Below are positions 26,627 to 35,342 of a DNA stretch of 64,000 bases, in pieces. The notes under the pieces are model-generated. The model was not told the DNA's origin and did not search any database. It saw nothing but the letters and a program-made list of their open reading frames with translations. The stretch comes from Bacillota bacterium. Lineage in GTDB: Bacteria > Bacillota > Clostridia > Christensenellales > UMGS416. Position 1 is the first letter of the stretch; each line of letters starts with the position of its first letter. Both the position numbers and the translations under genes were made by a program. Location: NCBI GenBank assembly GCA_023435705.1, contig JAEYRH010000014.1, positions 79,758 through 143,757 on the forward strand, written 5' to 3'.

Positions 26627-27304
26627 TCACAGGCTTTCCAGGATCTGGCGGGCGCGGGTAAAGCCGGTGCGCCCGGAGTTATAGACCGGCACCGCCGTGG
26701 CGCCCAGCTCCTTTTCTATGGCAGACATGGACACCTGCGCCAGCACGATGGCATCCACCTTGTGGGATAAACTCTCGATAGCCTCCAGCAGCATGTCGTT
26801 ATGTCGGCGCACATCACCGGCGCGCAGAGCCTGAAACGCCTCAGAGAGCAGCACCGGCGTTACCTCCACAGGCTTTCCGGCCTCCGTCGCTGCCTGCTCC
26901 AGCAACCGCTGGGAGGAGGGCATTGTGGAGGGCAGCGTGCCGATCAGGCCCACCCGGCGGCCCTGCCGCACAGCCAGGTCCATCATCGGGCGGTCGATGT
27001 TTATAAGCGGCGTGTTGATCATGGGGCTTGCGTGCTCGACAGCCTGGTTAAACGTTGAGCAGCCCAGCATGATCAGGTCGCAACCGGCCTCTTCCAGAAA
27101 CCGGCAATAGGTGGCGAACTTAAAGAAGTTGACCTTTGGGATTGTGCCAATGGGCGCGCGCAGGTTGTCGCGCTGAATCGTATCATCGCCCAGGTGCATC
27201 ACTTTCACACCGGGCAGCAGCTCATTGGCGTAGGGCTGCACGGTTTGCGCGGTGAACACGGCGGCATGAATGATGCCCAACGTTTTACCAGTGAGGGTTG
27301 ACAT
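26627..27304 (-). CDS. Aspartate/glutamate/hydantoin racemase-fold protein lacking the second catalytic Cys
   Basis: A 225-residue protein of the Asp/Glu racemase superfamily. MLGCSTFNQAVE holds the first catalytic Cys (Cys82). At the second site, where racemases normally have a Cys-Thr, the sequence is VLAQVSMS, with Gln190 in the Cys position. One-cysteine relatives include decarboxylases and isomerases such as arylmalonate decarboxylase and maleate isomerase, so a two-base amino acid racemase is unlikely. It is the first gene of an operon with the GH39-like enzyme, which points to a small acid from sugar breakdown. The start has AGGAGGA upstream. Confidence 0.75.
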   Translation of the reverse strand: MSTLTGKTLGIIHAAVFTAQTVQPYANELLPGVKVMHLGDDTIQRDNLRAPIGTIPKVNFFKFATYCRFLEEAGCDLIMLGCSTFNQAVEHASPMINTPLINIDRPMMDLAVRQGRRVGLIGTLPSTMPSSQRLLEQAATEAGKPVEVTPVLLSEAFQALRAGDVRRHNDMLLEAIESLSHKVDAIVLAQVSMSAIEKELGATAVPVYNSGRTGFTRARQILESL

Positions 27305-27421
27305 CGCGGTTCCTCCTAGTCCGATTTCCGTGAACAGTATACTCCCGTTTCAGGGGTCGGGAAAGCTCTGTGGTTGACAAGCGCTGAAATGATCCTGATA
27401 ATTGAGCCGGAGGTATGGAAT

Positions 27422-28231
27422 ATGCGATATGGGTATTGCACCGGCATGGCATCGCGGGGAGACAACACCGGGATCGGCATGGGCACCCTGCTGGCTCTGC
27501 TGGCTGCGGGGTATGATTATGTGGAGCTTCCGCTGGCGCAGATGATGGCGCTGGACGATGCTGCGTTCCGTTCATCGGTGTTGGGGCCGTTGCAGGCCTC
27601 AGGCTTGCCTTGCGGGGCGTGCAACAACTTTTTGCCGGCAACCCTGCGGCTGACGGGGCCGGAGGCCGACCTGCCCGCTGCAAGGGAATATACCCGCAGG
27701 GCGTTGGACCGGGCGGCATTGCTTGGGGCGGAGAAGGTGGTGTTCGGATCCTCCGGCGCACGCAACCTGCCCATCGGTTGGGGCAGACAGCAGGGTTGGG
27801 AGCAACTCGTGGCCGCCGCGCGCATGGCGGGGGAGGAAGCCACAGCCCGTGGCATCCTCATCGTGCTGGAGCCATTGAACCGGATCGAGAGCAACATCCT
27901 GAACACACTGACGGAAACGCTCATGCTGATGCGTGAAGCCGACCACCCCTTGGTACGCTGCCTGGCAGACAGCTTCCATTTTTCCGTCGGCAACGAAGAC
28001 CCGGCGGCACTTGCCGCAGAGGTCGCCGAGCTTGGGCACATCCACATTGCCCGGACGCTGGGGCGGGTCATGCCGGACAGTGATGATCCTGGTTTGGAAG
28101 CGTTCCTGAAGGCGCTGGTTGAGGCAGGGTATCGTGGGACGATATCCATCGAAGCCGGTTGCAACGGTGATTTCCAGGCGGAAACAAAGCGGGCGCTCCG
28201 GTGGGTGAAGGGGTTTGTCTCCGGGGTATAG
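27422..28231 (+). CDS. Sugar phosphate isomerase/epimerase-type TIM-barrel protein
   Basis: A 269-residue protein of the xylose isomerase-like/AP endonuclease 2 TIM-barrel family. LIVLEPLNRIESN and ISIEAGCNGDF supply the acidic metal ligands expected at the barrel mouth, with HIHIARTLGR between them. These proteins are usually sugar or sugar-acid isomerases or epimerases in the cytoplasm. ATG 27422 is preceded by GGAGGT; a TTG 16 codons earlier in frame has no ribosome site. It is divergent from the racemase/GH39 operon and lies just before the hydrolase cluster. Confidence 0.78.
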   Translation: MRYGYCTGMASRGDNTGIGMGTLLALLAAGYDYVELPLAQMMALDDAAFRSSVLGPLQASGLPCGACNNFLPATLRLTGPEADLPAAREYTRRALDRAALLGAEKVVFGSSGARNLPIGWGRQQGWEQLVAAARMAGEEATARGILIVLEPLNRIESNILNTLTETLMLMREADHPLVRCLADSFHFSVGNEDPAALAAEVAELGHIHIARTLGRVMPDSDDPGLEAFLKALVEAGYRGTISIEAGCNGDFQAETKRALRWVKGFVSGV

Positions 28232-28247
28232 CCATAGCCTTTACCGG

Positions 28248-28276
28248 TTGACACTGCCGCCTGATGACAGTATAGT
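28248..28276 (+). promoter_or_regulatory. Strong promoter of the hydrolase/esterase cluster
   Basis: TTGACA (28248-28253), a 17-nt spacer and TATAGT (28271-28276), near-consensus sigma-A. It lies 38 nt upstream of the first serine hydrolase gene. Confidence 0.8.
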
Positions 28277-28313
28277 GATGCCTGTGTGACAAAGACTGGA
28301 AGGGGTGAAGATC

Positions 28314-29474
28314 ATGTCCAATTTCAACGACCTGTCCGCGCTTCTGGAATCCTTTACCAAAAACGGCCCGTCGGGCTGTGGCTGCGGCATTGTCAAAGAT
28401 GGAAAGATGCTTTATGAGGGCTATTATGGCCTGGCAGACATCGAAAACAACAAGCCCGTGACCAGCGAGACCGTTTACCGGCTGTTTTCGATGACCAAGG
28501 TGATCGTCTGCACAGCGGCAATGATGCTGTTTGAACGTGGCAAGTTCCTGCTGGATGACCCGCTGTATGAATATTTCCCTGAGTATAAAAACATCAACCG
28601 CGTGCAGGCCAATGGAAATGGCAACGTGTCCATTGTGCCAGTGCAGAACCCGATGCTGGTGAAGCACGCCTTCTCCATGGCAGTGGGCCTGCCTTATGCC
28701 GGCGGCAAGTCGCTCACAGCGCAGGAGATGGTTCGCGTTCGTAACGAACTGGTGGCCACCCATGGCAAATACAATCTCCAGACCGAGATCAAGGCCATGG
28801 CCCAGGTGCCGATTGCCTTTGAACCGGGCACACGGTGGCTGTATGGCTACGGCCATGAGCTCGTGGCAGGCCTGATTGAGGTGGCCTCCGGCATGACAGT
28901 GGGCGAGTTCCTGCAAAAGGAGATCTTCGAGCCGCTGGGCATGACCAGCACCGGTTACCGGTATCGCGGAGACATTGAGGAGCGGATGATCACGCACTAT
29001 CAGCGCAGCGACGATGGCAAGCTGGTGCGATCAGTGGGCTTTTTGGATGACAACCACAAGCCAGACGCCATTTATGAGGCCGGCGGCGCCGGGCTTTATT
29101 CCACGGTGCGCGACTATCTGCGGTTTGCCCAGATGATGGCCAACGGTGGCACTTTGGATGGTGAGATGATCATCGGCCGCAAAACTATCGATCTCATGCG
29201 CCGCAACCAATTGAATGAGGCGCAAATGAAGGATTTCACCAATCCCTATCTGGCCGGTTATGGCTATGGCCTGGGTGTGCGCACAATGATGGACCCGGCT
29301 GCAGGCAACAGCAACAGCTCTGTGGGTGAATTCGGCTGGACTGGCGCTCTGGGCACCTGGACGGCCATTGACCCCAGCGAGAACCTGGCCATCGTCTATA
29401 TGCACCAGATGATGCCCAACCTGGAGCAGTTCCACCACCACCGCGTCCGCGCTGTGGCCTACGGTTGCCTCTAA
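28314..29474 (+). CDS. Class C beta-lactamase-fold serine hydrolase, paralogue 1 of 4
   Basis: A 386-residue cytoplasmic member of the PF00144 family. The nucleophile motif SMTK is at Ser59-Lys62. WLYGYGHEL near residue 177 supplies the Tyr that replaces the YxN general base. WTGALGTW near residue 350 stands where penicillin-recognising enzymes have KTG. The lack of a signal peptide and the Trp-Thr-Gly box point to an EstB-like esterase, not a cell-wall enzyme or secreted lactamase. The ATG has a GGAAGGGG site upstream. It has its own terminator, so it is a single-gene unit ahead of three closely related copies. Confidence 0.85.
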   Translation: MSNFNDLSALLESFTKNGPSGCGCGIVKDGKMLYEGYYGLADIENNKPVTSETVYRLFSMTKVIVCTAAMMLFERGKFLLDDPLYEYFPEYKNINRVQANGNGNVSIVPVQNPMLVKHAFSMAVGLPYAGGKSLTAQEMVRVRNELVATHGKYNLQTEIKAMAQVPIAFEPGTRWLYGYGHELVAGLIEVASGMTVGEFLQKEIFEPLGMTSTGYRYRGDIEERMITHYQRSDDGKLVRSVGFLDDNHKPDAIYEAGGAGLYSTVRDYLRFAQMMANGGTLDGEMIIGRKTIDLMRRNQLNEAQMKDFTNPYLAGYGYGLGVRTMMDPAAGNSNSSVGEFGWTGALGTWTAIDPSENLAIVYMHQMMPNLEQFHHHRVRAVAYGCL

Positions 29475-29506
29475 AGCTGCGACTTATAAACAAAAACTCA
29501 ATCTTG

Positions 29507-29547
29507 AGGGCTTTTGTCTGACGAAATCAGGCAAAAGCCCTTTCTCC
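29507..29547 (+). terminator. Terminator after serine hydrolase 1
   Basis: AGGGCTTTTGTCTGA pairs with TCAGGCAAAAGCCCT with one mismatch, followed by TTCTCC. Confidence 0.75.
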
Positions 29548-29557
29548 TAAATCCGCC

Positions 29558-29585
29558 TTGACATTGGGTTCCTGTGGGTTATAAT
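29558..29585 (+). promoter_or_regulatory. Promoter for the 29.7-37.7 kb operon, with operator-like palindrome
   Basis: TTGACA (29558-29563), a 16-nt spacer and TATAAT (29580-29585), both perfect hexamers. Directly after the -10 box is CTAGTTAATTAG (29586-29597), an imperfect palindrome over the start of transcription. It could be an operator; no regulator is identified. Confidence 0.75.
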
Positions 29586-29674
29586 CTAGTTAATTAGAAC
29601 ACTAATCAAATTGAATGCTAAATCATGTTTTCCATCTATTCCGGTTATCCAGTAAACAACCAAGGAGGGTTATC

Positions 29675-30847
29675 ATGGCCACAACTGCGAAGTTGGACAA
29701 GCTGCTGCAAGGCTTTGTGGACAAGGGTCTGCCAGGCTGCGCGCTCAAGGTGATGCAGCGTGGCAAGACGGTTTATGAGGGGTATTTCGGATGCTCCGAT
29801 GTGGATACGAAAGCTCCCGTCACAGACCGATCGGTGTTCCGGCTGGCATCCATGTCAAAGCTCCCGCTCTACACCACGATGATGATGCTGTATGAGCGCG
29901 GCAAATTCCTGATGAGTGACCCGATCCATAAATTCCTCCCCGAGTGGAAGGAAATGAAGAAGTTTACTACAGACGCAAACGGGACTGTCCGGGTGGTGCC
30001 CACAGATGGCCCCATCACAATCCGCGATGTCATGTCAATGAAATGCGGGCTGCCCTATTGCAACTTCCCCGGCCAGACCGATAACCTCACATTGAAGAGC
30101 ATGCAGAAACACATGCAGCCACTCTGGGACAAGGGTCATTTCACCAACCGGGAGCAGGTGGCAGCGATGGCGCAAGCCACACTGGCCTTTGAGCCGGGCA
30201 CTCACTGGCTGTATGGCTTTTCCAGCGAGCTTGCCGCAGCGGTGATCGAGGCAGTGTGTGACAAACCCATTGACGATGTGTTTCAGGAATTCCTGTTTGA
30301 TCCGCTGGGAATGGAGGACACCCGCTCCCGCTTCTTTGGTGACATCCAGCAGCGCATGGTCAAGCTGTATCAGAAGCAGCCGGATGGCAAGCTGGTGCCG
30401 GGCACAACCATGTTTGATCAGAAGCACCTGCCGGGCCCCGAGCATGAGGCAGGGTGGGCCAGGCTTTTCTCCACCGCCGGCGATTTCTCCAAGCTCATGC
30501 AGATGCTGGCCAATGGCGGCGAATACGGCGGCGTGCGGATCATGGGCCGCAAAACCATTGATCTCATGCGATCCAATGGTTTGACTGAGGACCAGATGAA
30601 GGATTATGAAAACCCCTATGAAATGGGTTACGGTTATGGATACGGCGTGCGCACGCTGATCGACAAGCAGAAGGGTAACCACAACGGCTCGTTGGGTGCC
30701 TTCGGCTGGACCGGGGGCTTCGGGACCTGGTGTGAAGCCGATCCGTCTGAAGGGGTCTCGATCGTCTACATGCACAACATGATACCCACTGAGGAGCTCT
30801 ATCACCACCATCGCGTGCGCAGCGCCGCTTATGGCTGCATCGAATAG
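29675..30847 (+). CDS. Class C beta-lactamase-fold serine hydrolase, paralogue 2 of 4
   Basis: 390 residues, cytoplasmic. It has the same layout as paralogue 1: SMSK at Ser59-Lys62, WLYGFSSEL for the Tyr base, and WTGGFGTWCEADP near the C-terminus. The start ATG 29675 follows AAGGAGGG; the frame is open 20 codons earlier but lies in the promoter leader. It is the first gene of a long unit driven by the perfect promoter at 29558-29585, with paralogue 3 only 14 nt downstream. Substrate unknown; ester cleavage on acylated or aryl-substituted oligosaccharides is inferred from the neighbours. Confidence 0.85.
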   Translation: MATTAKLDKLLQGFVDKGLPGCALKVMQRGKTVYEGYFGCSDVDTKAPVTDRSVFRLASMSKLPLYTTMMMLYERGKFLMSDPIHKFLPEWKEMKKFTTDANGTVRVVPTDGPITIRDVMSMKCGLPYCNFPGQTDNLTLKSMQKHMQPLWDKGHFTNREQVAAMAQATLAFEPGTHWLYGFSSELAAAVIEAVCDKPIDDVFQEFLFDPLGMEDTRSRFFGDIQQRMVKLYQKQPDGKLVPGTTMFDQKHLPGPEHEAGWARLFSTAGDFSKLMQMLANGGEYGGVRIMGRKTIDLMRSNGLTEDQMKDYENPYEMGYGYGYGVRTLIDKQKGNHNGSLGAFGWTGGFGTWCEADPSEGVSIVYMHNMIPTEELYHHHRVRSAAYGCIE

Positions 30848-30861
30848 GGGAGGGACGGGTT

Positions 30862-32061
30862 ATGTCTGACTTCAAGGATCTGGACAAGCTTTTGCAGAAA
30901 TTCGTGGATGACGGCCTGCCAGGCTGCTCGTGCGTGATCTCCAAGAAGGGCGAGATCCTCTATGAGAACTATTTCGGCTGGGCCGATGTGGAGGCTGGGG
31001 TGCCACTGGGCCGCAGCCATGTGTTCCGCCAGGCGTCGCTCACCAAGATCGCGATGTACACCGTGGCGATGATGCTTTATGAGCAGGGCAAATTCCTGAT
31101 GAACGACCCAATATACGAGTATTTCCCCGAATGGCGCAACTCCACGAAGACCGTCCATCTTGAAAACGGCAGCGTTGCTGTTGTGCCGGTGGATCACCCG
31201 ATCACCATCAAGAACATCATGAACATGACCTGCGGCCTGCCCTATGACATGATCATGGGCGACGTGCCGGTGCAGCACCCCACTTCCGAACGGATGGCCG
31301 CTGCGATGAAGCCGTTAAAGGAGAAGGGGTATTACACGCTGCGGGAGCAGATCAATGCCATCTCCCAGGTGCCGCTGGCCTTCGAACCGGGCACTCGCTG
31401 GCTTTATGGGTTTGCCAGCGAGCTCACTGCCGGCCTGCTGGAGGCAATCTGCGGCAAACCGGCGGAGTTGGTCATCAAGGAGATGCTCTTCGAGCCGCTG
31501 GGCATGGAGAGCTCCGCCAATTTCACCTTTGGCGACCTTTCAGAAAGGCTCGTCAAGAACTATTACCTGAAGCCAGGCAAGCAGCTTGGCGAGGCAGAGG
31601 CACTCGTGGTGCCCTCTACTGAGCGCGACGCCAAATTCGTGGGGCCGTTGGGCACCGTGCCAGGTTTTGCCCGCGTGATTACCAACTGCTGGGATTACAC
31701 CAAGCTCATGCAGATGCTGGCCAATGGCGGTGTTTACAATGGGGTGCGCATGATGGGCCGCAAGACCATTGACCTGATGCGCACCAACACGCTGACAGAC
31801 ACGATGATCCGTGAGGACTACTGGAATTCCTATCTGGCCGGTTATGGCTATGGCTACGGCGTGCGCACGATGTCGCACCCCAGTGAAGGCAACCACAACG
31901 GTTCGTTGGGTGCGTTCGGGTGGACCGGAGGCTCCGGCACCTGGGCCGAAGCGGACCCCGCCGAGGGTGTTTCCATCGTCTATATGCACAACCTGCAGCC
32001 CAACCTGGAGGAATACCACCACCTGCGGCTGCGGGCCACGGCCTACGGCTGCCTGAAATGA
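30862..32061 (+). CDS. Class C beta-lactamase-fold serine hydrolase, paralogue 3 of 4
   Basis: 399 residues, cytoplasmic. The nucleophile motif is SLTK, again at Ser59-Lys62, with WLYGFASEL and WTGGSGTWAEADP at the other two active-site positions. The first 60 residues align without gaps to the other three copies, showing recent duplication; the middle (FVGPLGTVPGFARV and around) differs most and may set specificity. It lies 10 nt before paralogue 4. Confidence 0.85.
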   Translation: MSDFKDLDKLLQKFVDDGLPGCSCVISKKGEILYENYFGWADVEAGVPLGRSHVFRQASLTKIAMYTVAMMLYEQGKFLMNDPIYEYFPEWRNSTKTVHLENGSVAVVPVDHPITIKNIMNMTCGLPYDMIMGDVPVQHPTSERMAAAMKPLKEKGYYTLREQINAISQVPLAFEPGTRWLYGFASELTAGLLEAICGKPAELVIKEMLFEPLGMESSANFTFGDLSERLVKNYYLKPGKQLGEAEALVVPSTERDAKFVGPLGTVPGFARVITNCWDYTKLMQMLANGGVYNGVRMMGRKTIDLMRTNTLTDTMIREDYWNSYLAGYGYGYGVRTMSHPSEGNHNGSLGAFGWTGGSGTWAEADPAEGVSIVYMHNLQPNLEEYHHLRLRATAYGCLK

Positions 32062-32071
32062 GGAGAGAGCA

Positions 32072-33247
32072 ATGAGTGATTTTTCCAATCTGGACGCAAT
32101 CCTCAGACAGTTCGCAAAGAGCAGTGTGCCAAGCTGCTCCTGCGCCGTCGCCCGTGATGGCGAGATCCTCTATGAGGGGTACTACGGTTATGCCGATCTG
32201 GAAACTAAGAAGCCTGTGGGGCCAGGCTCCCTCTACCGTCAAGCTTCGATGACCAAATTGGTCACGTACACGATCCTGATGATGCTCCATGAGCGCGGTG
32301 CGTTTCTGATGCACCAGCCCATCTCTGACTTTTTTCCCGAGTGGGCGCACAAAACCAAGTTTGTGCGCAGCGCCAACGGCGATGTCGCCGTGGTGCCGCT
32401 GGAAAAACCAATCACCGTGAAAGATGCCGTGATCATGACCTGCGGCATGCCCTACTGCTTTGGCCCGGCCAGTGAAGACAGCACCAATCTCACGCTGCTG
32501 GCAATGAGCAAGGCGATGGAGCCGCTCTGGGCCAGGGGCCATTACCGCGTGCGGGAGGCCATCCGCGCCATGGCGGATGTGCCGGTGGCCTTCGAGCCAG
32601 GCTCCCACTGGATGTATGGCTTTGGCAGCGAGCTGGTGGGCGGCGTGGTGGAAGAGCTCACCGGCATGCCGTTGTATCAGGTGATGCGGGAGTTCATCTT
32701 TGAGCCACTTGGCATGAAGGATACCGACACGCTGTTCCGCGATGACTTGCAGGAGCGGCTAGTGACCGCCTATGCGCCCACGGCGGACGGGTTTCAGAGA
32801 ATGCCCGCCAGCCTCGACCGCGGCCAAATCCCTGGTGAGGAAAACGAGGAGGGCAGGCCGTCGCTGATGACCAACGTGCGGGATTTCACCAAGCTCATGC
32901 AGCTGTGGGCCTGCGGCGGTGAATATCAGGGCAAGCGCCTGATCAGTGAGCATTCACTCCGGCTGATGCGCACCAATTGCCTGACCGGTGACGCGCTGCG
33001 CGACTATCAAAACGATGCCTACAACGCTGGCTATGGCTACGGTTATGGCGTGCGCACATTGATGGATCGCTATCCCGGCGGTGCCAGCGGGTCCATCGGT
33101 TCCTTCGGCTGGACCGGCGGCTTCGGCACCTGGTGTGAGGCCGACCCAGTGGAGCATGTCTCCATCGTCTATATGCATAACATGATGCCCAACCAGGAAA
33201 TGGATCACCACCACCGCGTGCGGGCCGCTGCCTATGGCAGCCTGTGA
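32072..33247 (+). CDS. Class C beta-lactamase-fold serine hydrolase, paralogue 4 of 4
   Basis: 391 residues, cytoplasmic. It has SMTK at Ser59-Lys62, WMYGFGSEL with Trp-Met in place of Trp-Leu, and WTGGFGTWCEADP. AGGAGAGA lies just upstream of the start. The next gene, an alpha/beta-hydrolase esterase, begins 11 nt after the stop, so two unrelated serine-hydrolase folds are co-transcribed. This supports a joint role in removing acyl groups. Confidence 0.85.
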   Translation: MSDFSNLDAILRQFAKSSVPSCSCAVARDGEILYEGYYGYADLETKKPVGPGSLYRQASMTKLVTYTILMMLHERGAFLMHQPISDFFPEWAHKTKFVRSANGDVAVVPLEKPITVKDAVIMTCGMPYCFGPASEDSTNLTLLAMSKAMEPLWARGHYRVREAIRAMADVPVAFEPGSHWMYGFGSELVGGVVEELTGMPLYQVMREFIFEPLGMKDTDTLFRDDLQERLVTAYAPTADGFQRMPASLDRGQIPGEENEEGRPSLMTNVRDFTKLMQLWACGGEYQGKRLISEHSLRLMRTNCLTGDALRDYQNDAYNAGYGYGYGVRTLMDRYPGGASGSIGSFGWTGGFGTWCEADPVEHVSIVYMHNMMPNQEMDHHHRVRAAAYGSL

Positions 33248-33258
33248 GGAGGAGCCAA

Positions 33259-34113
33259 ATGGAAGGATTCCGCATCCCGGATCAGTTCCGCAAGCGAGCC
33301 GAACCGGTGGGTGAGGTCAGGCAGCTGCACTACCGGTCGAAGGTATACAACCCTGATTTGCCGGAATACGGCCAGGAATACACCAAATCAGTGCGTGTCT
33401 ATCTGCCTGCCGGGTATGACAATGGCAAGACCTACCCCGTAGTTTATGTGCTGCATGGCGGCGGGGGAGACGATTATCACGACTGGCTCAGTGAGAACGA
33501 CCCCAACCCCGCCTGGATCCTGGAGAACCTGGTGCATACCGGTGAAATAGAGCCTTGTGTGCTCGTGTTCCCGAATTGCCGCTCCGACGTCAACCAGGCC
33601 CACGGATACCTCAGATGGAATTCAGCCTATACCTTCGGGCCCGATTTGCGATATGACCTGATTCCCTTTATCGAAGCGCACTTCTCTGTGAGCAGGCGGC
33701 GTGAAGGCCGTGCCATCTGCGGCCTTTCATTGGGTGGATTTCAGACAGCGCAGATCGGTATCGGTGAGTTGTATGATCTGTTCGGCTGGTACGGCGTGTT
33801 CAGCGCCTCGTTCAACGGCGGAAACGGCATGACCTTCTCCGTGGACAAAGCGCTGGAGATCATCCACAACAGCCCCTATGACCTTGGCCATCTCTATCTG
33901 CTTTGCGGCACATTGGACCCGGCCTGTTATGCCACGTTCTCCCGCGACGTGGCGCTGCTGGCGGAAAAGATCCCCGGGTCAGGCAAGATCATTGAGGGTG
34001 TGAACTACACCGCCGAAGAAGCCGTCGGCGGCAAGCACGATTATGCCGTGTGGCAATATGGCCTTTACCGCTTCCTGCGGCTGGCATTCAAAGTACGTGT
34101 TGACCAAACCTGA
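33259..34113 (+). CDS. Alpha/beta-hydrolase esterase (PF00756, EstD/Fes type), single domain
   Basis: 284 residues, no signal peptide. PVVYVLHGGGGDDYHDW forms the oxyanion region, CGLSLGG holds the nucleophile Ser157, and GGKHDYAVWQYGLYRFL the catalytic His. This family covers feruloyl and acetyl esterases of hemicellulose and the enterochelin/trilactone esterases; the first fits the setting. Unlike the three esterases downstream it lacks the N-terminal beta-sandwich domain. ATG 33259 is preceded by GGAGGAG; five codons upstream in frame are ignored. Confidence 0.85.
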   Translation: MEGFRIPDQFRKRAEPVGEVRQLHYRSKVYNPDLPEYGQEYTKSVRVYLPAGYDNGKTYPVVYVLHGGGGDDYHDWLSENDPNPAWILENLVHTGEIEPCVLVFPNCRSDVNQAHGYLRWNSAYTFGPDLRYDLIPFIEAHFSVSRRREGRAICGLSLGGFQTAQIGIGELYDLFGWYGVFSASFNGGNGMTFSVDKALEIIHNSPYDLGHLYLLCGTLDPACYATFSRDVALLAEKIPGSGKIIEGVNYTAEEAVGGKHDYAVWQYGLYRFLRLAFKVRVDQT

Positions 34114-34130
34114 TAGAAAGGGTAGCTCAT

Positions 34131-35342
34131 ATGAAGAAAGAACTCCTGGAAAATCAAGCCCTTCGGGCACAAATGCTGTTCTTTGATCCGCCAGAGAAAT
34201 GGGGCACATTCAAAAGCCAACCCAAACCGCCGGAAAAATCGGAAGGCAAGAGGCGTTCTCCGTTTTTTGGCGAGAAGCCTGTCATTGAGATTGAACCCAT
34301 TGAGCCCGGTGTGAAGGTGCTGGAAAACGGCGATGTGCGATTCCGTTTCTTTGCGCCCGATGCCAAAACTGTGGAGGTCGCGGGAATCGGCGGCGGGTTC
34401 ACCAAAGAGCGGCGTGCGATGGCGAAGGGCGCTGACGGCTGGTGGACGGCGGTTGTCTCCGGCATCCTGCCGGGCTTCCACTACCATGAGTATTTCGTGG
34501 ATGGCAACCGCATGGTGAGCCCCGACGCCCAGTGCGGCTATGGCTGCTTTTATGGCATCAATTTCTTTGACCTGCCATCCGATGAGGATGAGTTCTGGAT
34601 GCTCAAGGATGTACCCCATGGCGACGTGCGCATGGAGTATTATAAGTCCTCGGTCAACGGCCGCACAAAGTGCGCCTGGGTCTATGCGCCGCCCGGTTAT
34701 GACACGGAAATGGAGCAGTACCCGGTGCTGTATATCCAGCATGGTGTGGGGGAGAACGAGACCGGCTGGGTCTGGCAGGGCCGACTGAACCTCATCGCGG
34801 ACAACCTGATCGCCGAAGGCAAGTGCGGCAAGATGATCATCGTGATGAACGCCGGCTATGCCTTCAAGCCAGGTGAGGACCCGGTGTTTTTCCCCGGCGA
34901 CTTTGACAGCGAGCTTGTGAATGACTGCATCCCCTTCATTGACGGCAAATATCGCACCATCGCAGACAAGCGCCACCGCGCCATCGCCGGGTTGTCGCTG
35001 GGTTCGGCGCAGGCATTCTTCTCTGCGATGAAGCACTGCGACCTGTTTGGCAGCGTCGGCGTGTTTTCCGGTGGGCTCCCGCTGAAACGCTCCGAGTATG
35101 ATTACACCGAATACTTCAACGACGCCAAAACCGTGAACAAAGACTTTGACCTGATCTTTGTGTCCGGCGGTGACGACGAGGGCTATCGGGAACGCACCGA
35201 GCCTGTGCTGGAAGAGCTGAAGGCCAAGGGCGTCAAGGTCACCGGCTATCACCGCCCCGGCTTTCATGTGTGGGATGTGTGGCGCTTCTCAGCCTATGAA
35301 TTTTTACAGAAATTATTCAGGCGGGAGGGTGCGTCATGCTGA
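34131..35342 (+). CDS. Two-domain esterase (CBM48-like plus PF00756), paralogue A
   Basis: 403 residues, cytoplasmic. Residues ~60-140 form a CBM48/E-set-like sandwich (VRFRFFAPDAKTVEVAG to HYHEYFVDG), and ~165-400 the esterase domain. VLYIQHGVGENETGWVW lines the oxyanion hole, GLSLGS gives nucleophile Ser289, and GFHVWDVWRFSAYEF the His. This architecture is known from xylan-linked feruloyl esterases. The copy differs from the next two by GLSLGS instead of GLSMGG. The stop overlaps the next start by 7 nt. Confidence 0.85.
   Translation: MKKELLENQALRAQMLFFDPPEKWGTFKSQPKPPEKSEGKRRSPFFGEKPVIEIEPIEPGVKVLENGDVRFRFFAPDAKTVEVAGIGGGFTKERRAMAKGADGWWTAVVSGILPGFHYHEYFVDGNRMVSPDAQCGYGCFYGINFFDLPSDEDEFWMLKDVPHGDVRMEYYKSSVNGRTKCAWVYAPPGYDTEMEQYPVLYIQHGVGENETGWVWQGRLNLIADNLIAEGKCGKMIIVMNAGYAFKPGEDPVFFPGDFDSELVNDCIPFIDGKYRTIADKRHRAIAGLSLGSAQAFFSAMKHCDLFGSVGVFSGGLPLKRSEYDYTEYFNDAKTVNKDFDLIFVSGGDDEGYRERTEPVLEELKAKGVKVTGYHRPGFHVWDVWRFSAYEFLQKLFRREGASC

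Noticed and set aside
28314..33247. Beta-lactam resistance or cell-wall carboxypeptidase array
   Set aside because: No signal peptides, Trp-Thr-Gly in place of Lys-Thr-Gly, and carbohydrate esterase neighbours make antibiotic or wall functions unlikely.
34065..35267. 400-codon minus-strand frame, with similar ones at 35294-36148 and 36468-37652
   Set aside because: Shadows of the esterase genes. They resemble each other only because the paralogous genes opposite them do.
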